Positions 49,001 to 62,985 of a stretch of 64,000 nt of DNA are shown here, piece after piece (the first letter of the stretch is position 1; every line of letters starts with the position of its first letter). A program made the position numbers and the translations under genes. The notes beneath the pieces are model-generated. The model did no database searches, was not told where the DNA came from, and was given only the letters and a program-made list of their open reading frames with translations. This stretch comes from Rallus limicola (lineage: Eukaryota; Chordata; Aves; Gruiformes; Rallidae). The stretch covers positions 73,264,783-73,328,782 of the forward strand of contig JAKCOZ010000002.1 in the NCBI GenBank assembly GCA_022605955.1. The letters run 5' to 3'.

Positions 49001-52000
49001 ATTTGTATAACAGCTGTTAAACAATAGGTAAATATCAAGTAGATTCTTAAATGTATACATAAACACCCAAACTCTAGCACTGAGCTCAATATTCAGCTTT
49101 TTCACTAAGTTCAGTTTATACATTCATAGTTGGAACTAATTGTGTGTGTATATAAATATGCATCATTTTTGCAGGTCTAGTAAATCATATTGTGGTAGAA
49201 GAACAACTGTCAGCTTATTCTCATATTTAGAGTTTGAGAACAGATGGAAAATCATTAAGATTGTAAAGAGATACAGACTTTCCCCACAGAGCACAAAATT
49301 AGGGGAGGGAGTTCAGCATCTGTAAGATATCTGTCATCTTTCCCATGATATCAATACCTAGTTAACCCTATTAAACCATCATTTTTAAAGAGGAATATTT
49401 ATACTTGAAAAGTACATTCTCCTTTTTTTCAAACACCATTGTAGCACAAAGCTGTCAAAACCTTTTCTTAAGGAGTTCTGCAACATGAAATAATGGATAT
49501 TTGAGAAAATACTTGTTTAGAGATACTACAGGGAAATAGTTTTAGAATCAAACTGCAAGGCATTCATGAAGAATTGTGACTTAAAGCTTTTGTGTTTTTT
49601 CAGTTGTTGAGGATGTGGTAGTGGAGCAGTATAAACCATCAGGAAACTCAAGCACTGAAGCAATTTAATGTATTTCCCTGTACTGGGATTGCAACAGAGA
49701 CACTGAAACATGCATGACATTAATTTTAGCCTTAATGCCATTAGGACAGCTGTATCATCCTGTTCTAATGCATTTGACTTGCTAATTATTATTTGTGTTT
49801 TATATAAGGATTGGCCTTCCTCGCTCAGCAAGGTCATTTCAATGCTTACCAATTGAAAGAAATAAACAGCTTGTTTGTTGCTTAGAAGGAAGTCAGGTGT
49901 CTCTCCATGGAAACCAGCTTTCATAGAAATCCTGTGAACACCAGAGTATTTTCTTTTACTGCTTACCAGTAAATGAGAAGTAGAACTGCACACTGTGCAA
50001 GTCTTTATGCAAATGTTTCTGCTTATTGATTTATGGTCTGGCTGACAATCAAGTGGTAAATACTGATTTAGTTAAATTACTTATTACCCAGTGACAGAGT
50101 ATGAACTTAGAGGTAAATCATAGCTAGTTGTTCCAAGACTTAAAAAACTCTTCCAAGCCTTAAATCATAACCTTAGACTGTGGTGTTGCTTCATGTTGCT
50201 GTTGGCTGCTGCAGAAATAGTCACATAAACCATTCAGGCACTTACACTTTGTGACTGAAGAGCAGTGTTATGGAATGCAACGAATGAATGGTTGATATAA
50301 CTTTCAAACTCAAATATGAGTTGTATGACTCCTAACTGTACCTGAAATATTTGATAGCATTTATACTAAATCCATTTACCTCTTACATGGGGTCTTGATT
50401 CTTTATTGACCATGGATTGTCCCTGGTTCTGTAGGTTTGTGGTGACCTCACAGAGACCACCCTGCCCTTGCCATAAAAGCAGTGTTGTCAGTGAACGCTG
50501 AAGTGGGTTCATTGCACATAGGACATACATACCTGCTCTGGCTTCCCTGATTGTCTGTCCCAGTAAGCGTGCTGAGAATGGGAATATGATGCTGTCTAGT
50601 AGTGCTTTGCAGGATTCAGTTTGGACAGTTTTTCACACCGATGACTTGGAAGGTAATAGAAGTCATTTGGAGGCTGCTGATTTGAAGTTCTAGGTTCAGA
50701 ATCCTTGAACTGTGGAAATTCCTGCTTCAGGGAGACCTGCAGAACTTTTTCCTCGCTGCTTCATCAGACACTGTGATTTATTTGAGCTTTGTTGAAGGAG
50801 TGATGGTTTCCTGGATGTCCCCTGCCTTACACTTGCTTTGTTAGGAATGAACACTTACCCTGTAGTATGAGTGACTGTCTGTCAGTGAGTGACACAGTAT
50901 ACATTTATGATATTTGCCTTTTTTTCTGCTAAACTTTAAAATTCTCCTGTCACACAGTTCCTAAGGAGATGAATGTTGCATCTACAGTGATTTAGAAAAG
51001 GCTATCTGTGGATAGGCTTCACTTGGTTGCAGTTTGTTTTGAAGTGGGGCTTGCAGCTTAAATTCTTCCTTAACATCAATCTTAATTAAGTAAAATACAA
51101 CTCTCATATCTTAATTTATCAGCTTGAACAGCAAAACAGCTGCTTTTAACATGTTATCTGATCCAATGCTGTGGTGTGTTGCAGCACTGTTGCTGCAAAG
51201 AGCTACTCCTTAGGTCATACAGAGAGCTAATTATAAAAAGATTACTTGAGGGGTTGAAGAAACTAATGAGGAACTAGAGGGTTTTTTTCCTGAGGTTTTT
51301 CTTTTCACTCCATCATCATGAAAAACACTTGCTGGTGCACATGCTGCATTGGATCTGAACTTCTAGTGCAAAATTCATGAGTCTTTAATTCAGCAGTGTA
51401 TTAGATCAGTTACTGGGTTTTGGCAGCCTTCTGCTCAGGTTTCACTGAGTAACTTCACAGCAGAATCTTTATGGTGGTCTGAAGTCTTTCACTGAGTTAA
51501 TGTGTTTCTTTTGAGTTGTGGTGAGTTGGATATTATCACTTTTAGCAAGCTCTTGACAGCCTTCTCACAACTCTTGAGGTTGGCAGTAGTAAGTCAGTTT
51601 CTGCACCAAGTAAAAAGGATAATGAAGCTAAGAATGGACAGCATACTGAAGAAAATGGGCTGGAGTTTCTTTTCTGCCTGCCCCACATGGGAAAGGCTTT
51701 TGGTGACGTGCTCAAAGTGGATGAGGCACTGAAGAAGGAGAAAGAATTGAAAGGGAAAAGACGTGGGAGAGGCTAGAGAAAGGAGGAAGGAAGAGATGAA
51801 TGAAGAAAGTTTGTGTTGAGGGGACTGAAGAAACTGGAAGGTCTGAAGTTAGTAAAATTTTGTTGTGCTTTACTCCCATGTATAAGTAGAGCAAGGAATG
51901 GAAATGTACATATATCTTCACACTATCTACTGAAGAGCTTCTGGTAAGATCCCAGTGGTGTTTGATGCTCCAGAAGTTGCATGCCACTGCCACCTGGGAG

Positions 52001-54962
52001 AGCTGAGTGACAGAGTGACACAGTGTGCTTTGAGCCCTGTGTGTAGCAATTGCTGCAAGGCTCCTTGAATCAGTATTTCTGAAAACATTCACTGACCAGC
52101 ACTGAGAGGAAAAGAGTTTGTTTCATGTCATTGCTCTGTTTTTATTCTTTTATCACAGCTGTCAGGGAAGTTCCAGAAGAGAGACATAATTACCTTGATG
52201 CTTATTCATCTCAGAGCATTTTTACTCTGTGTTTATTGATTAGTTTGTAGCTGCAGCATGAGAGTATGCCAAAGTATAGCCAGCTGCCCCACAGAGAATT
52301 AAACTGTCATGTACAAGTAAAGACACAAAACATGTATTTCTAATTAAAAATGCCCTCATTCAGAATGCCACAGCTTTAAATGGAGTTTGACTATTTCACA
52401 CCTTTCACAGGAAGAAAGAGTTGCTTGGAATTGGTACTGACAGATATTCAGGAGCTAAAATGTCTCTTGAAAAAGCCTGCATCACCAGTAGCATTGGTGC
52501 TGCAAAGCTGGGTCAGGGCTTCAGTTGAACAACTGTTCTTTGTCACAACCTGATTTGTCACAACCTTTTCACACAACACATGGTCTTGTTAACCTGTGAG
52601 ATGCTATGGATATAAGGCAAAGGACAAAATCATCTTTCCCAGCTTTGTAATAATACAGTTATGTCACGTGAGATAGAACAAAGACAGGTTTCAGATGGGT
52701 TGTTCGAATTGCTTTCTTCCAGCTGTGTTCTGCAGTGCTGGCTTTGCAGGTTCCCATAAGGATTTATTTAATTATTTTTTTTACAGAGAAGCACAATGCA
52801 GCTTGATGTCCCAGTGTGACTTGTGCAGCCCTGGTTATTTTCTGTGTGGTTTTTTTGTCCCTTGTAGGGGTATCCAGATGGGTCTCATCCTAGGTTTGTC
52901 TCCCCAAATGGCGTTCATGGCTGTACTAGTTGTCCTGTGAGAATAGCTTACTAAACTGGAGAGGTGCTGTTCAAGACATGCTTTATTAACCTGCTGATTC
53001 ACACACTTGATCTGCAGCTGGTTTGCCTTGTGTCTTGGTTTTGAAGCAGTCTGCATCTTCTCTTGACAAATTAAAACAATAGTTGGTAACATGGAAAACC
53101 TCACGTGTAGAGCTGCCTAGGAGCAGTTCTTGCCTCCACTGGCTACCTTTCTGATGGTACTAATTTCCACAGGGGTTTTTAAATTCAGGAACCATTTGCA
53201 TTTTGAGTTCTGGATGCTGTTTCTAAATTCTCAAAGACAGTAACAGTGTATTCCTGTATCAATTCTGGAATAAGCTCAGTTGAGATAGTGCAAGAAAGAT
53301 TTCATTTGGCTTTGTTTTGAAGTAAGAACATGCTCATCAGTCTTTGATGTTTTTAAGCTATTAGAGGCTGCCTTAGATGTCCCTTGCTAAAAAATTACTG
53401 ACATGGAAGTGCTTGCATGCTTGTTCTTTGGGTTTTTGGTTCTTTTTTATTTCTGCTTTCTGGAAGCCTCTGCTTTGAGTGCTTGTTTTGCTTGTTGTGG
53501 GGCTTTTAGGAGTAAGAGGGTTATCTCCAGAGGCACTGTGATGTTAGACGAATGTGGGGAATGACTTGAGTAAGGCTTCTTCATCTATGTCTCAGCTCCA
53601 GAAATCTGCTTGATCTAACCTGGTGCTGCCATTCCTGTACCATAGATAATGGTTTGATGGGGTAATACCATGACAGCAAAGCTCTTACAACAGCTGCCAG
53701 AAGATCTCCTGCAGAGCTTTAGAAAGCAAAGACTTAGAAATAGGTCAATAGCAAAGCTTCTAGTGGAACTACAAGAAACGTAGCTGGCTCTGGCTAGGAG
53801 TGAAGTTTTATCACATTTTATTTTATTTATTATCTTATCTTGCAATGTGCAAGTCTGCCTTGCTGTGTATTTTCAAGTGTGTGTTCTTTGCTCTTTTTGT
53901 CTTGAAATCTTGTATCCTGGTTTACTTTGGGGTGTTCTAAATTGCCAGCCTCCAGTATTTTTTCTTCTGTTATATGTGCTCACCCATTTCTCTCCATCCA
54001 TTTAATTTAATTTTTATCTTTCCCCTTGCAATTCCTACACCAAGGTGATACAGGATTACTTTGGGAGCAAAGGGTCAACTAAATCACTTCAGGAAATGCA
54101 TTTTGTGGCTCTGAGTCATGCTTTTCCCCAGTGTCAGAGTCCTGCCTGAAACATCATTTCTGTTCTGCCTGTCAGCTGAGACAGATATTTTTGGATATCT
54201 ATGGAGCAAAGTTTAAATCTCTTTCCATGTGCTAACATCTGAACACTGATTTATGGTTTAATTCATGGTTCTGTAAGTTATGTCTAGTCCTGACTTCCTG
54301 ATGCTGTATTTTCTGTTGCTTGGAGAACTTCTGATGCTTATCTTGGTGCCACAAATGATATCACCTTGATGATGATGATGTTCAATGTGGCATCAGTGCT
54401 GTACAATGGTTATTAACATACATGCACACATAAATTGCCTATGCTGATTGCTGGTACCATAGTAACTACAGTGAAAGGTATTTGAGGGTGGAAGTCTGAG
54501 CATGTTGTGTCAGTGTAGAAGCTGGGCAAGCATCCTGCTGAAGTTAGAGTTCAAGGGTGATCACTCTTGAAGGGGGGGTCAGGAATATTGACCATGCAGA
54601 AGAAAGGACACAGGGCTGATTCATATTCTGATTTCTAAACAACAGATATATTCTTAACAAATGTTTACAGAGTGTCTGCATGGGTATTGCTGATGTGTGT
54701 TGCTCAGTTGTTTGCTGCATCTGGTCAGTTCCTCTGGATTACCAGTCATAAAGGGGGAGGAGGGGGCTTCCCACTGAGAAGTAAGCAGGTGAGTTTTAAC
54801 TATGGCCAAAAATTATACTTGATCTTTTGTAGTGAAACTTATGTATTGAGGACAGCTGAGCATACCTGAAAAATTCTGACATGCCTAAGTCTGGACATGC
54901 AGATGGAGGGAGGTGAAATGTACCTTGTTTTTTTCAGGTCTGTAAATAAATCCTAATGATAA

Positions 54963-55295
<333 letters not shown>

Positions 55296-55909
55296 TGAGA
55301 CTTGATTTGGATCAGTAAATTGAGGGGTGTTTGCTGTCAGGTGAACTACTGAATGCTTACTGGAGCTTTACTGCAGTAAGTCTGCAATGAATTCCCTTTA
55401 CTATGCTGTTTGCATAATCCTTCATAAGGTGGGAGGACAGAAAATGATGCTTTTTTTTCCCCAGATGAAAATAAATTGTACTTTTAGGAGTCTGTTCTAC
55501 TTCAGTATCATTCCTTTTAGGAGGAGTAGCCATTATTCTTACCACGCTCCTGGCTCTGGATAGCAGGCTAACTCTATTCATCCAGCTCCATGCATTGTGA
55601 TTACCAATCTCTCAAGAACAGGGTTGTGAGAAATAAAGCAATCAGTGTAATAGCATCAAACCCATTGTATTTGAAATACAGAGGATACAATGTGAATGTA
55701 AATTTTGGGGTTTGACTCATTTTATAGCTAGCTATCTCTTTCAATATTTGTAGCTCTCTGTCATAGTATTTGTATGTAATGGCAATCACACTTCAGTGGA
55801 AAACAGATATTCAGACTCATAAGGAAATTGGCAAAGTTATCAGGTAACAACAATAATACTGATTTGAATAAGATATTTTTAGGTGTTGAATTGTAATATG
55901 TATAATGAT

Positions 55910-56342
55910 GAAGAACAGCTACAGGCTGGCCAGAGGATGGATTGAGAGCAGCCACAGGGAGAAGGATTTGGGGGCGTTTGAGAGAGTTGGGTTTGTTCAG
56001 CCTTGGGAAGGCTCTGGGGAGATCTTGTAGCAGCCCTTCAGTACCTGAAGAGGCCTACAGGAAAGATGGGAGAGGATGAGAGATAATGGGTTTAAAGTAC
56101 AAGAGAGTAGAGTCAATTAGACATTAGGAAGAAATTCTTCCCTGTGGGTGTGGTGAGGCCCTGGCACAGGGTGCCCAGAGAAGCTGTGGCTGCCCCTGGG
56201 TCCCTGGCAGTGTCCAAGGCCAGGCTGGATGGGGCTTTGGGCACCCTGGTCTAGTGGAGGGTGTCCCTGCCCATGGCAGGGGGCTGGAGCTAGGTGGGCT
56301 TTGAGGTCCCTTCCAACCCAACCCCTTCTATGATTTCTGTAT
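55910..56342 (+). mobile_element. CR1 LINE 3' fragment with internal deletion
   Basis: Sense CR1: 'ggatggattgagagcagcca' near 55938, then a jump to 'gagagttgggtttgttcagc', later 'cattaggaagaaattcttcc' and the tail 'ggtcccttccaacccaaccc'. Compared with the copy at 28277, a block of roughly 250-300 bp (label to ORF2 C-terminus) is missing near 55975-55982. Confidence 0.95.
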
Positions 56343-56517
56343 TTCCTAGTTCTTGTTTAGTGTCTTTGAAAAGAAAATATAGTTAAAATATTTGGAAAAT
56401 GTATTGGGGAAGTAATTTATTCACTCTTCTTCATCTGTGCAAATACAGGATGCAATTTCCTTTTAAAAATGCAGACAGAGTTATAATTTCAATGCAGAGA
56501 AAGTCTAATTCACCTAT

Positions 56518-56970
56518 TGTTGTAGTTTAACCCCAAACAGCAATGAAGCATCACACAGCTGATCTCTCTCTCCACGCCCCCCCTCCCCCAAGTGGGATGG
56601 TGGGAGAGGATTGGAAAGGTAAAAATGAGAAAACTCTTGGGTTGAGATAAGAAAAGAACAGTTTAAAAATTAAGATAGTAGTATTAATAATAATAAATTG
56701 TAATGAAAAAAGAGGAAAAAAAACACAGTAAGGAAAAGTGATGCTAAAGGAAACAGTTGCTTACCATTGACAGATGATGCCCAGCCAGTTCCCAAGCAGT
56801 GGCCCCTCTGCCAACATTCCTTCTCATTTCATTGCAGAGCGTTGCACCATATGTATGGAGTGTCCCTTTGGTCAGTTGGGGTCAGCTGTCCCAGCTGTGT
56901 CTCCTCCTAGCTCCTTGTGCACCCCCAGCTTACTCACTGGTAGGGCCATGTGAGGAGCATAAATACTTGT
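56518..56970 (-). mobile_element. ERV LTR fragment (antisense), same family as 1-508
   Basis: The fragment starts 'tgttgtagtttaaccccaaa' at 56518, which reads as the 3' LTR end with terminal CA on the minus strand. It then has 'agtgggatggtgggagagga', 'aactcttgggttgagataag', 'agtgtccctttggtcagttg' and 'gtcagctgtcccagctgtgt' with 'ctcctagctccttgtgcacc'. The far (LTR 5') end is missing or degraded beyond about 56970. No internal retroviral sequence was seen. Confidence 0.85.
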
Positions 56971-57439
56971 TACAGATGTGTGATACTTCTCACTGGCTGG
57001 AGAAGAAATGTTTTTAGGTTTTGGTGGTTTTAAGTTGGTTAGGAAGGCTTTCTCCATGTGTTGTGGGGTTGAGATTTTTTGGTGCTTGTTTAAAATACTG
57101 AAAGCAGGACTTGTTCTTCTCCATGAACCTTGATAATGGAGTATTCTGAGGCTGTGGAGAAAAGTGCAATGTCACAGTTATGATCCAGTAGTGATATATT
57201 GTAATATGTAACAGATGATTACTGTGACATTACTGTATGTGATGTTTTACAATGCACTTCTGTTTGTTTAAAGCCACAAATCTCTTCTGTTCTGATATAT
57301 TGCAGCACTTTGTCCAAGAATGTCTTGCCTTGGCTACTTTTGAGTAAAACTCAGTAGATCTAAGCACACACAGTCATACCACATGTTGATGTTTTAGTAC
57401 ATTAGAGATTAATCATGGTTGTTTGTAGTCTGAGAAAGA

Positions 57440-57525
57440 ATCACACAATTGCAGGGGTTGGAAGGGACCTCAAGATCGAGTCCAACCCCCAGAATATCCT
57501 GCATTGAATTATTCATTCATACTTT
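57440..57525 (-). mobile_element. Short CR1 3' end
   Basis: Antisense CR1 tail of under 90 bp: 'agaatcacacaattgcaggg', then 'gttggaagggacctcaagat' and 'cgagtccaacccccagaata'. Confidence 0.88.
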
Positions 57526-59831
57526 TGCTGTTGTCATCAGCAACGTGAGTGGACATGTTTGACATCAAAACCATTCCTTGTGATTTATGTTAGGACACCC
57601 TGCTGTTTTAGACTATAAAAACATTTCTGGTTTCCTCAAACTCAGTGTGATAGATTGTGCTCTTCAGAAGAGTGATTCATCACTACAGCTCTTGCTTTTG
57701 TTTAACGTTGCTATCACTTCTGAGCAATTCTGTTTACTCTTTTATTCTGTTTGAAGTGTATTTGCACCTAGAGCATCACAGTTGTAACATTGATGATTAT
57801 TTTTTTTCTAATACTACCTTCAAATTGACTTTTCTAATACTCCCTTTAGAAATTACAAGCATGACACAATTTTCTCAGCAACCATAAATGAAAGAACTGC
57901 CCTACTTACCCACTGAGAGGTTTTTTTAGCTTGATGTAGCTAACAGTATGTGCTTTATGAACTTGTTTTCTGGTCAGCAACACTGATTACCTCCATGGAA
58001 CTACTTCTCTTCTATTACTTGACAGGAACTTTTTTCTTATACAAGGCCTGAGGGTACTGCATACAGAATGTGCTGCTTGATACACTGTTGTGAAATGTTT
58101 GTTGAAGAAAGGTGTGGGATTTTGTAAATAATTCAAGAGCAGAGATCTACAACAGCAGTGTCTGCAGGGGGTCAAAGAGTTTGGATGCAGAGATGATTTA
58201 TTTTTTCCATGTTGGATTACAGCTTTTAGAACTTCTTGCCCTGAGGGTTAACACCTTGCCTAGGGGAAACTTCAACTGGTTCTGCTAGAACATTCTTGGA
58301 ATAATGCCTATATTTACTGTTACCAGCAAGACAGCTTCATTTCTGGTGCAGGCATTTGGCAGGGAAAGTAATTAAAATATTTAATAAATTAGAGAGGAAT
58401 CTAAGTGGTTTGGTGCTCTCTAGCTTTGTGAAAGGAGGTACAGGGAATGTATGTTTTTCCCACAGACTTTGCTAGAAAGAGCTGTGATGCATTGCTCTAA
58501 AGAGCAGTAGTTACAAGATAATGATTAGTAATTTATGGAAAAAAGCAAAATTGGCAGAATAGGTTGTCATTAGAATGAATGTCAGAATTTTGTATTGGTT
58601 GTTTTTGGCTATGTTTTCATAAGTGGAACCTGCTTTTGATGGTTTATCAGAGCTAGCAAGACCAGAGTGTGTCTCCTGCCGATAGAGGATGCTGCTGATT
58701 CACGGAACAGTCTACCCTTGTGTTTGAAGATACTCTCAATCCTGTCTCCCCTCCAGGGAAAAGGGTTTTAAGGGTGACTGATGTGTCACTTCTTTCCCAT
58801 GGCTGTATGTATGTGTCTCTGTCTATCTTGACATATTATTTCTGCCAGTATGAATAAGATGCTTAACTTCATAGGCTGGACCCTACATACCATCTAAACT
58901 TCTAGTTTGTGTGATGAAAAAAATCTATACTGATATATAAAGGTAAGTATTTGGGCACCTTAAAATACAGATCTGTAGCCACCACACCATTCTTGAGTCA
59001 CTTCATGTAAACTTACAAGTAATTAATACCTCTGGGGTGGTGGTGGTGTTGTTTTCATAGTTTTTACTAATTTTGAATAGGATTTAGGTGTTAGGTGACC
59101 TTGGTGAGCTAAGCTGCTGTGTTCAGCCAAGTTCCTAGGGAACAAGTAACCTTTTGAGTTCACACTAGAAGATCTCAGCAGGTCTGGGACAGCATTTCTC
59201 AATCCTTAAATCAAGGGGAATAAGGGTTTTCTCCTTTCTCTGTGGGTATTTCATCTTCCCACACATCCTGTGTGTTCTTCCTACCCCTTGCTGTTATGAC
59301 TCACTCCACATAACACTTCACGTTGTTCATCTCCTACCTCATACTCCCCCAAAATGTAGCCTAAGCCCCAACAGATCCAACTCTGATCCCAGTTCCAGTG
59401 TAGTCATTCTCCCACACAAACAAAAAAAATCTTGCCCTTACACTTACTGTGTTTCTCTGCAAGGGCTTTCTTTTTTTACCTACTTTGTTCCACCAGTTGT
59501 CTATGCTGCAGATGTCATTAATGCTTCCCCCCACCATTTGCTCCAGTCATTGTGGCCTCTACCTGCACACAGATCCTTCAGCCAAACTGTTTCCCTGCTC
59601 TTACAGCCTGGGATACATTTGTCTTGCCTTTGCTGGAAAATGTGTCCTTTAGATATTAAACTATTGTACTGCTGTAAATGAATGTATATTTATTTGTCTT
59701 GGCTTGATCTAATGGTGCTGATGGGCTGTGGTAATTGGGTGGAGAGAGAAAGGCAAGAGAGGGATAGTGTCTCTGGCCATGCCCCTAACTGGCTGCCACC
59801 ATGTACAAAGAATATACATATACTAGATGAT

Positions 59832-60200
59832 CTCTCTCTGGAGATCATGTGGTGCAACTCCCCTGCTAAACCAGGATCACAAGGTTGTGTCCAAGTGGGT
59901 CTTGAACATCTCCAGAGAAGGAGACTCCACAGTATCTCTGGGCAGCCTGTCCCAGGGCTTTGTCATCCTCATAGTAGTGAAATTTTTTCACATGGGCAGA
60001 CAGAACTTCCTGTGTTGCAGTTTCTGCCCATTGTCCCTCATCTTGTCTCTGGGCACCACTGAGAAGAATCTAGCCCCTTCCTCTAGACATCCTCCCTTTT
60101 AGATATTTGTAAGTGTTGATAAAATCCCCTCTTAGTCGTCTCCAGGTTAAATAGACCCAGTTCTCTCAGCCTTTCCTTATGCAATGTGGTTGTAAAAAGC
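59832..60200 (-). mobile_element. CR1 LINE fragment lacking its extreme 3' end
   Basis: Antisense CR1: 'tctggagatcatgtggtgca', 'cttgaacatctccagagaag', 'gggcagcctgtcccagggct', and 'caggttaaatagacccagtt' with 'ctctcagcctttccttatgc'. The terminal tail (usually at the left) is absent or too diverged. Confidence 0.9.
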
Positions 60201-61666
60201 ATACCAACGTTGTTCAGCCTTACTGGTCTCAGACTGGAGGAGAAAGCTGTAGGAAATGTGATTGTTAAGGAGAACATGGTCTTCTGGATGAACTTAGGAG
60301 CTCAGAAGTATTCATGGTGGGTTGGTGGCTCCTTAGAAACTCAAACACACAGAGCTTTATAAGGAATTTTCACTTAGAGGTTCAAAGCCATTTTACACCA
60401 ACTAAAGACAAAATGTTGGTAGGTCCTGAGACTACAAAGTCCAGTGCAAAAAAAGGAGATGTTTCTGTGTCACTCTCATCAGGGGAAGCTGTCAGGGTGT
60501 GGGGTTGGCACACAGATGTGCCTGGCTAAAATATATTCTAGTATGGTGCAAATACAGCACAATTCCCTGATCACAGCATTTAAACTATGGGCTCTTTGTG
60601 ATCAGACTTTTTGTGGTCTGATTCCCGATCCAGGCTTGATTCCTGAACTCTGTTGAGGTAGTTATAATAAAGACTGACTAATTGGCAGGTTCAAGGAAAG
60701 TTCTGATTATTTTGCATGCTGCTTAGTTTTGTGGGTTTGGGGATTGGTTGGGCTTTTTCTCTTGGCCTACTTTGTGGTGATGCCAGCCACAGGTGAACTT
60801 GATAGCTCTTCAGTTAAAAAGACTCTTCTGTTGATTGAAAATCCTTAAGTTTCTTTTGAAATGTAGAGTTTGTCATGTCAGAGCTAATTAATGCAACAGG
60901 CAATTGAAAAAAATCCCCAGTACCTGTATTGGTAAGAACAGAAACATGTCCTTGAATGCACCACTATCTACTTCCCCCTCCCCCAGCTGGACTCTGCAGA
61001 GGGACAGTGTGGTCACTAACATCAGTGACATTAGAGGAGGCATAATATAAATAAATGTGAACAGCTGTCAAGGCACACTAGTCAGCTGGTGGGGATTCAA
61101 AGGAGGTGAAACTGAAGCCTTTGTGCATTTAGAAAGCAAAGTAAAACAAGAAAAGGTAGTGGGGTTTTTACCTTCTCTCTGAACGGAAGTGCTGCGTTTT
61201 CAGTGGCGCTTTTTCAACATAGCTGCAGAAAAACATGTACTGATATTTCTACTGATGTATTTTGGTTTTCCTTTTCCCAACAGAATATTGGGATTAGCTT
61301 TAATGCTCTCTTGATATACCCAAAGTTGAATTACTGTCACTTAACCTTGGCTGGTTGTATAGCAGCAATCTCTTGATACAGCGTTGGGTTCCTTTGTTCT
61401 CCACTTGTTAGCCATCTGACACTTCTACTGTCACTGGCAATAGGTATTTTACTGTCTTTCTAGATAGTAATCTGTGTCCAGATGCCTAGCTTGATACAGG
61501 TTTATCCTGTTCCTAAAAGGTGGTAATGCAGGAACACCTGGGATTTTTTTTTTTTATATATTATCTCATTTTGTTGTAAACTCAATATTATCATAAAGTA
61601 AAAGAAGGTGGGAGAAATAGAAGCCTTGTGAGGCTTTTGCTGAGCTGGGTGGTCACCATAGTGACG

Positions 61667-62202
61667 TGTGGGAATTGAGTCTATAACTCGAAAGGTACCA
61701 AGTAGGTATGTTTATTGTGTGCAGATACACAGGGGATTGCTCACCCCAAAACGTGCATAACTGAGGTAGCAAACCATCCACCCATTTCTTCAATAAAGCA
61801 ATGAATATTCAATTAACACCTATACATATTCATTACCTGAACCCGCCTACTCTCCCTTCACATGCTAATTAACTTATCATCCTTCACGCTTGCGCAGATC
61901 CTTCCAAAAATTGTGGGCAGGGGTTGCTGGAACATGGGCAGTGGTCCTTGGGATGAAGACCATGGGTCTTCCTCATGATGTACTTCTCAACTTTTCGTTT
62001 GGAATGTGAGGGTCTTGCCAGCTTGCAGCGTTCTTACCAGTTTGAGCTAACTTACATCCTTGTAAGGAGGCTCATGGACCTACTTCAGCCATCTTTTCTT
62101 TGTTAAGTGACATATCTGTGATGGATATCATCCTGTTCTTCAATTCCTGATCCCTACAGTCACTCCCATGAGATAATACAAAGTCTTTTATTCCTTCCTA
62201 CA
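61667..62202 (-). mobile_element. ERV LTR, second family, with short 3' internal remnant to its right
   Basis: Read on the minus strand, the sequence starts with TGTAGGAAGGAATAAAAG (from 62202) and ends CAATTCCCACA (to 61667), about 536 bp with TG...CA ends. A polyadenylation signal AATAAA lies in CACAATAAACATAC on the minus strand near 61710. Just upstream in the sense direction (right of 62202) is a purine tract AGGGGGACTTGAT, as expected before a 3' LTR. The minus-strand sequence from about 62203 to 62345 may be the end of the internal region, but no gene is readable. 'ggtagcaaaccatccaccca' and 'aataaagcaatgaatattca' on the plus strand resemble avian ERV LTRs I have seen. Boundaries are inferred, and no target duplication was confirmed. 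Confidence 0.6.
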
Positions 62203-62359
62203 ATCAAGTCCCCCTAATGAGAAACGGGCCTCCTCGTTCTTAGTTGTTTCTTTAAACTGTGCGGTTACCTGACTTAAATTCTATGACTGTTCTTTTAAGT
62301 ATACATATACGGTTGTGTTTAGCTTATCCTTTCTATTTCTATATGGCCCCATATATCAA

Positions 62360-62985
62360 TAGAATCATAGACTGGTCTGGATTGGAAGGGACCTTAAGGA
62401 TCACAGAGCTCCAACCCCCCTGCCACAGGCAGGGACACCAACCTCCAGGCCTGGAGCTACACAAGGTTGCCCAGGGCCCCATCCAACCTGGCCTTCAACA
62501 CCCCCAGGGATGGGGCATCCACCACCTCTCTGGGCAACCTGTTCCAGCACCCCACCACTCTCTTTGTAAAAAAACTTCTAATATCTAATCTAAACCTTTC
62601 TTCCTTCAGCTTAAATCCATTCCCCCTTGTCCTGCCATTGTCTGCCCTTCTAAAAAGTTGATTCCCCTCCTGTTTCTCTGCTCCCTTCAGGGACTGGAAG
62701 GCTGCCATGAGGTCCCCTCGCAGCCTTCTCTTCTCCAGGCTGAACAATGCCAGCTCCCTCAGCTTTCTTTGTAGGGGAGGTGCTCCAGCTCTCTAATAAT
62801 CTTCATGTCCTCCTCTGAACCCTCTCCAACAGTTCCACATCTTTCTTGTATTGGGGGCTCCAGATCTGGACACAGGACTCCTGCTGGGGCCTCACAAGGG
62901 CAGAGTAGAGAGGGACAATCCCCTCCCTGTCCCTGCTGGCCACCCCCCTTCTGATGGAGCCCAGGATACCATCAATGGTATATTG
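62360..62985 (-). mobile_element. CR1 LINE, longer 3' fragment with ORF2 remnant
   Basis: Antisense CR1 of about 625 bp. The tail lies at the left ('tagaatcatagactggtctg', 'gattggaagggaccttaagg'). The minus strand reads pieces of the ORF2 C-terminus: [30 protein letters not shown], then FSLEKRRLRGDLMAAFQ and VVGCWNRLPREVVDAPSLG. At least one frameshift (near 62750-62800) separates these pieces, and the 5' end is truncated, so it is not active. It is among the better-preserved CR1 copies of the window. Confidence 0.96.

Noticed and set aside
49526..49993. 155-codon minus-strand open frame in CFAP97 intron
   Set aside because: It is the longest frame in the intron, but its composition looks like random AT-rich DNA and I see no homology, so there is no support for a gene.
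52695..52940. 81-codon open frame with Cys and hydrophobic residues
   Set aside because: No recognisable domain, no splice context and no codon-use signal; lies in CFAP97 intron.
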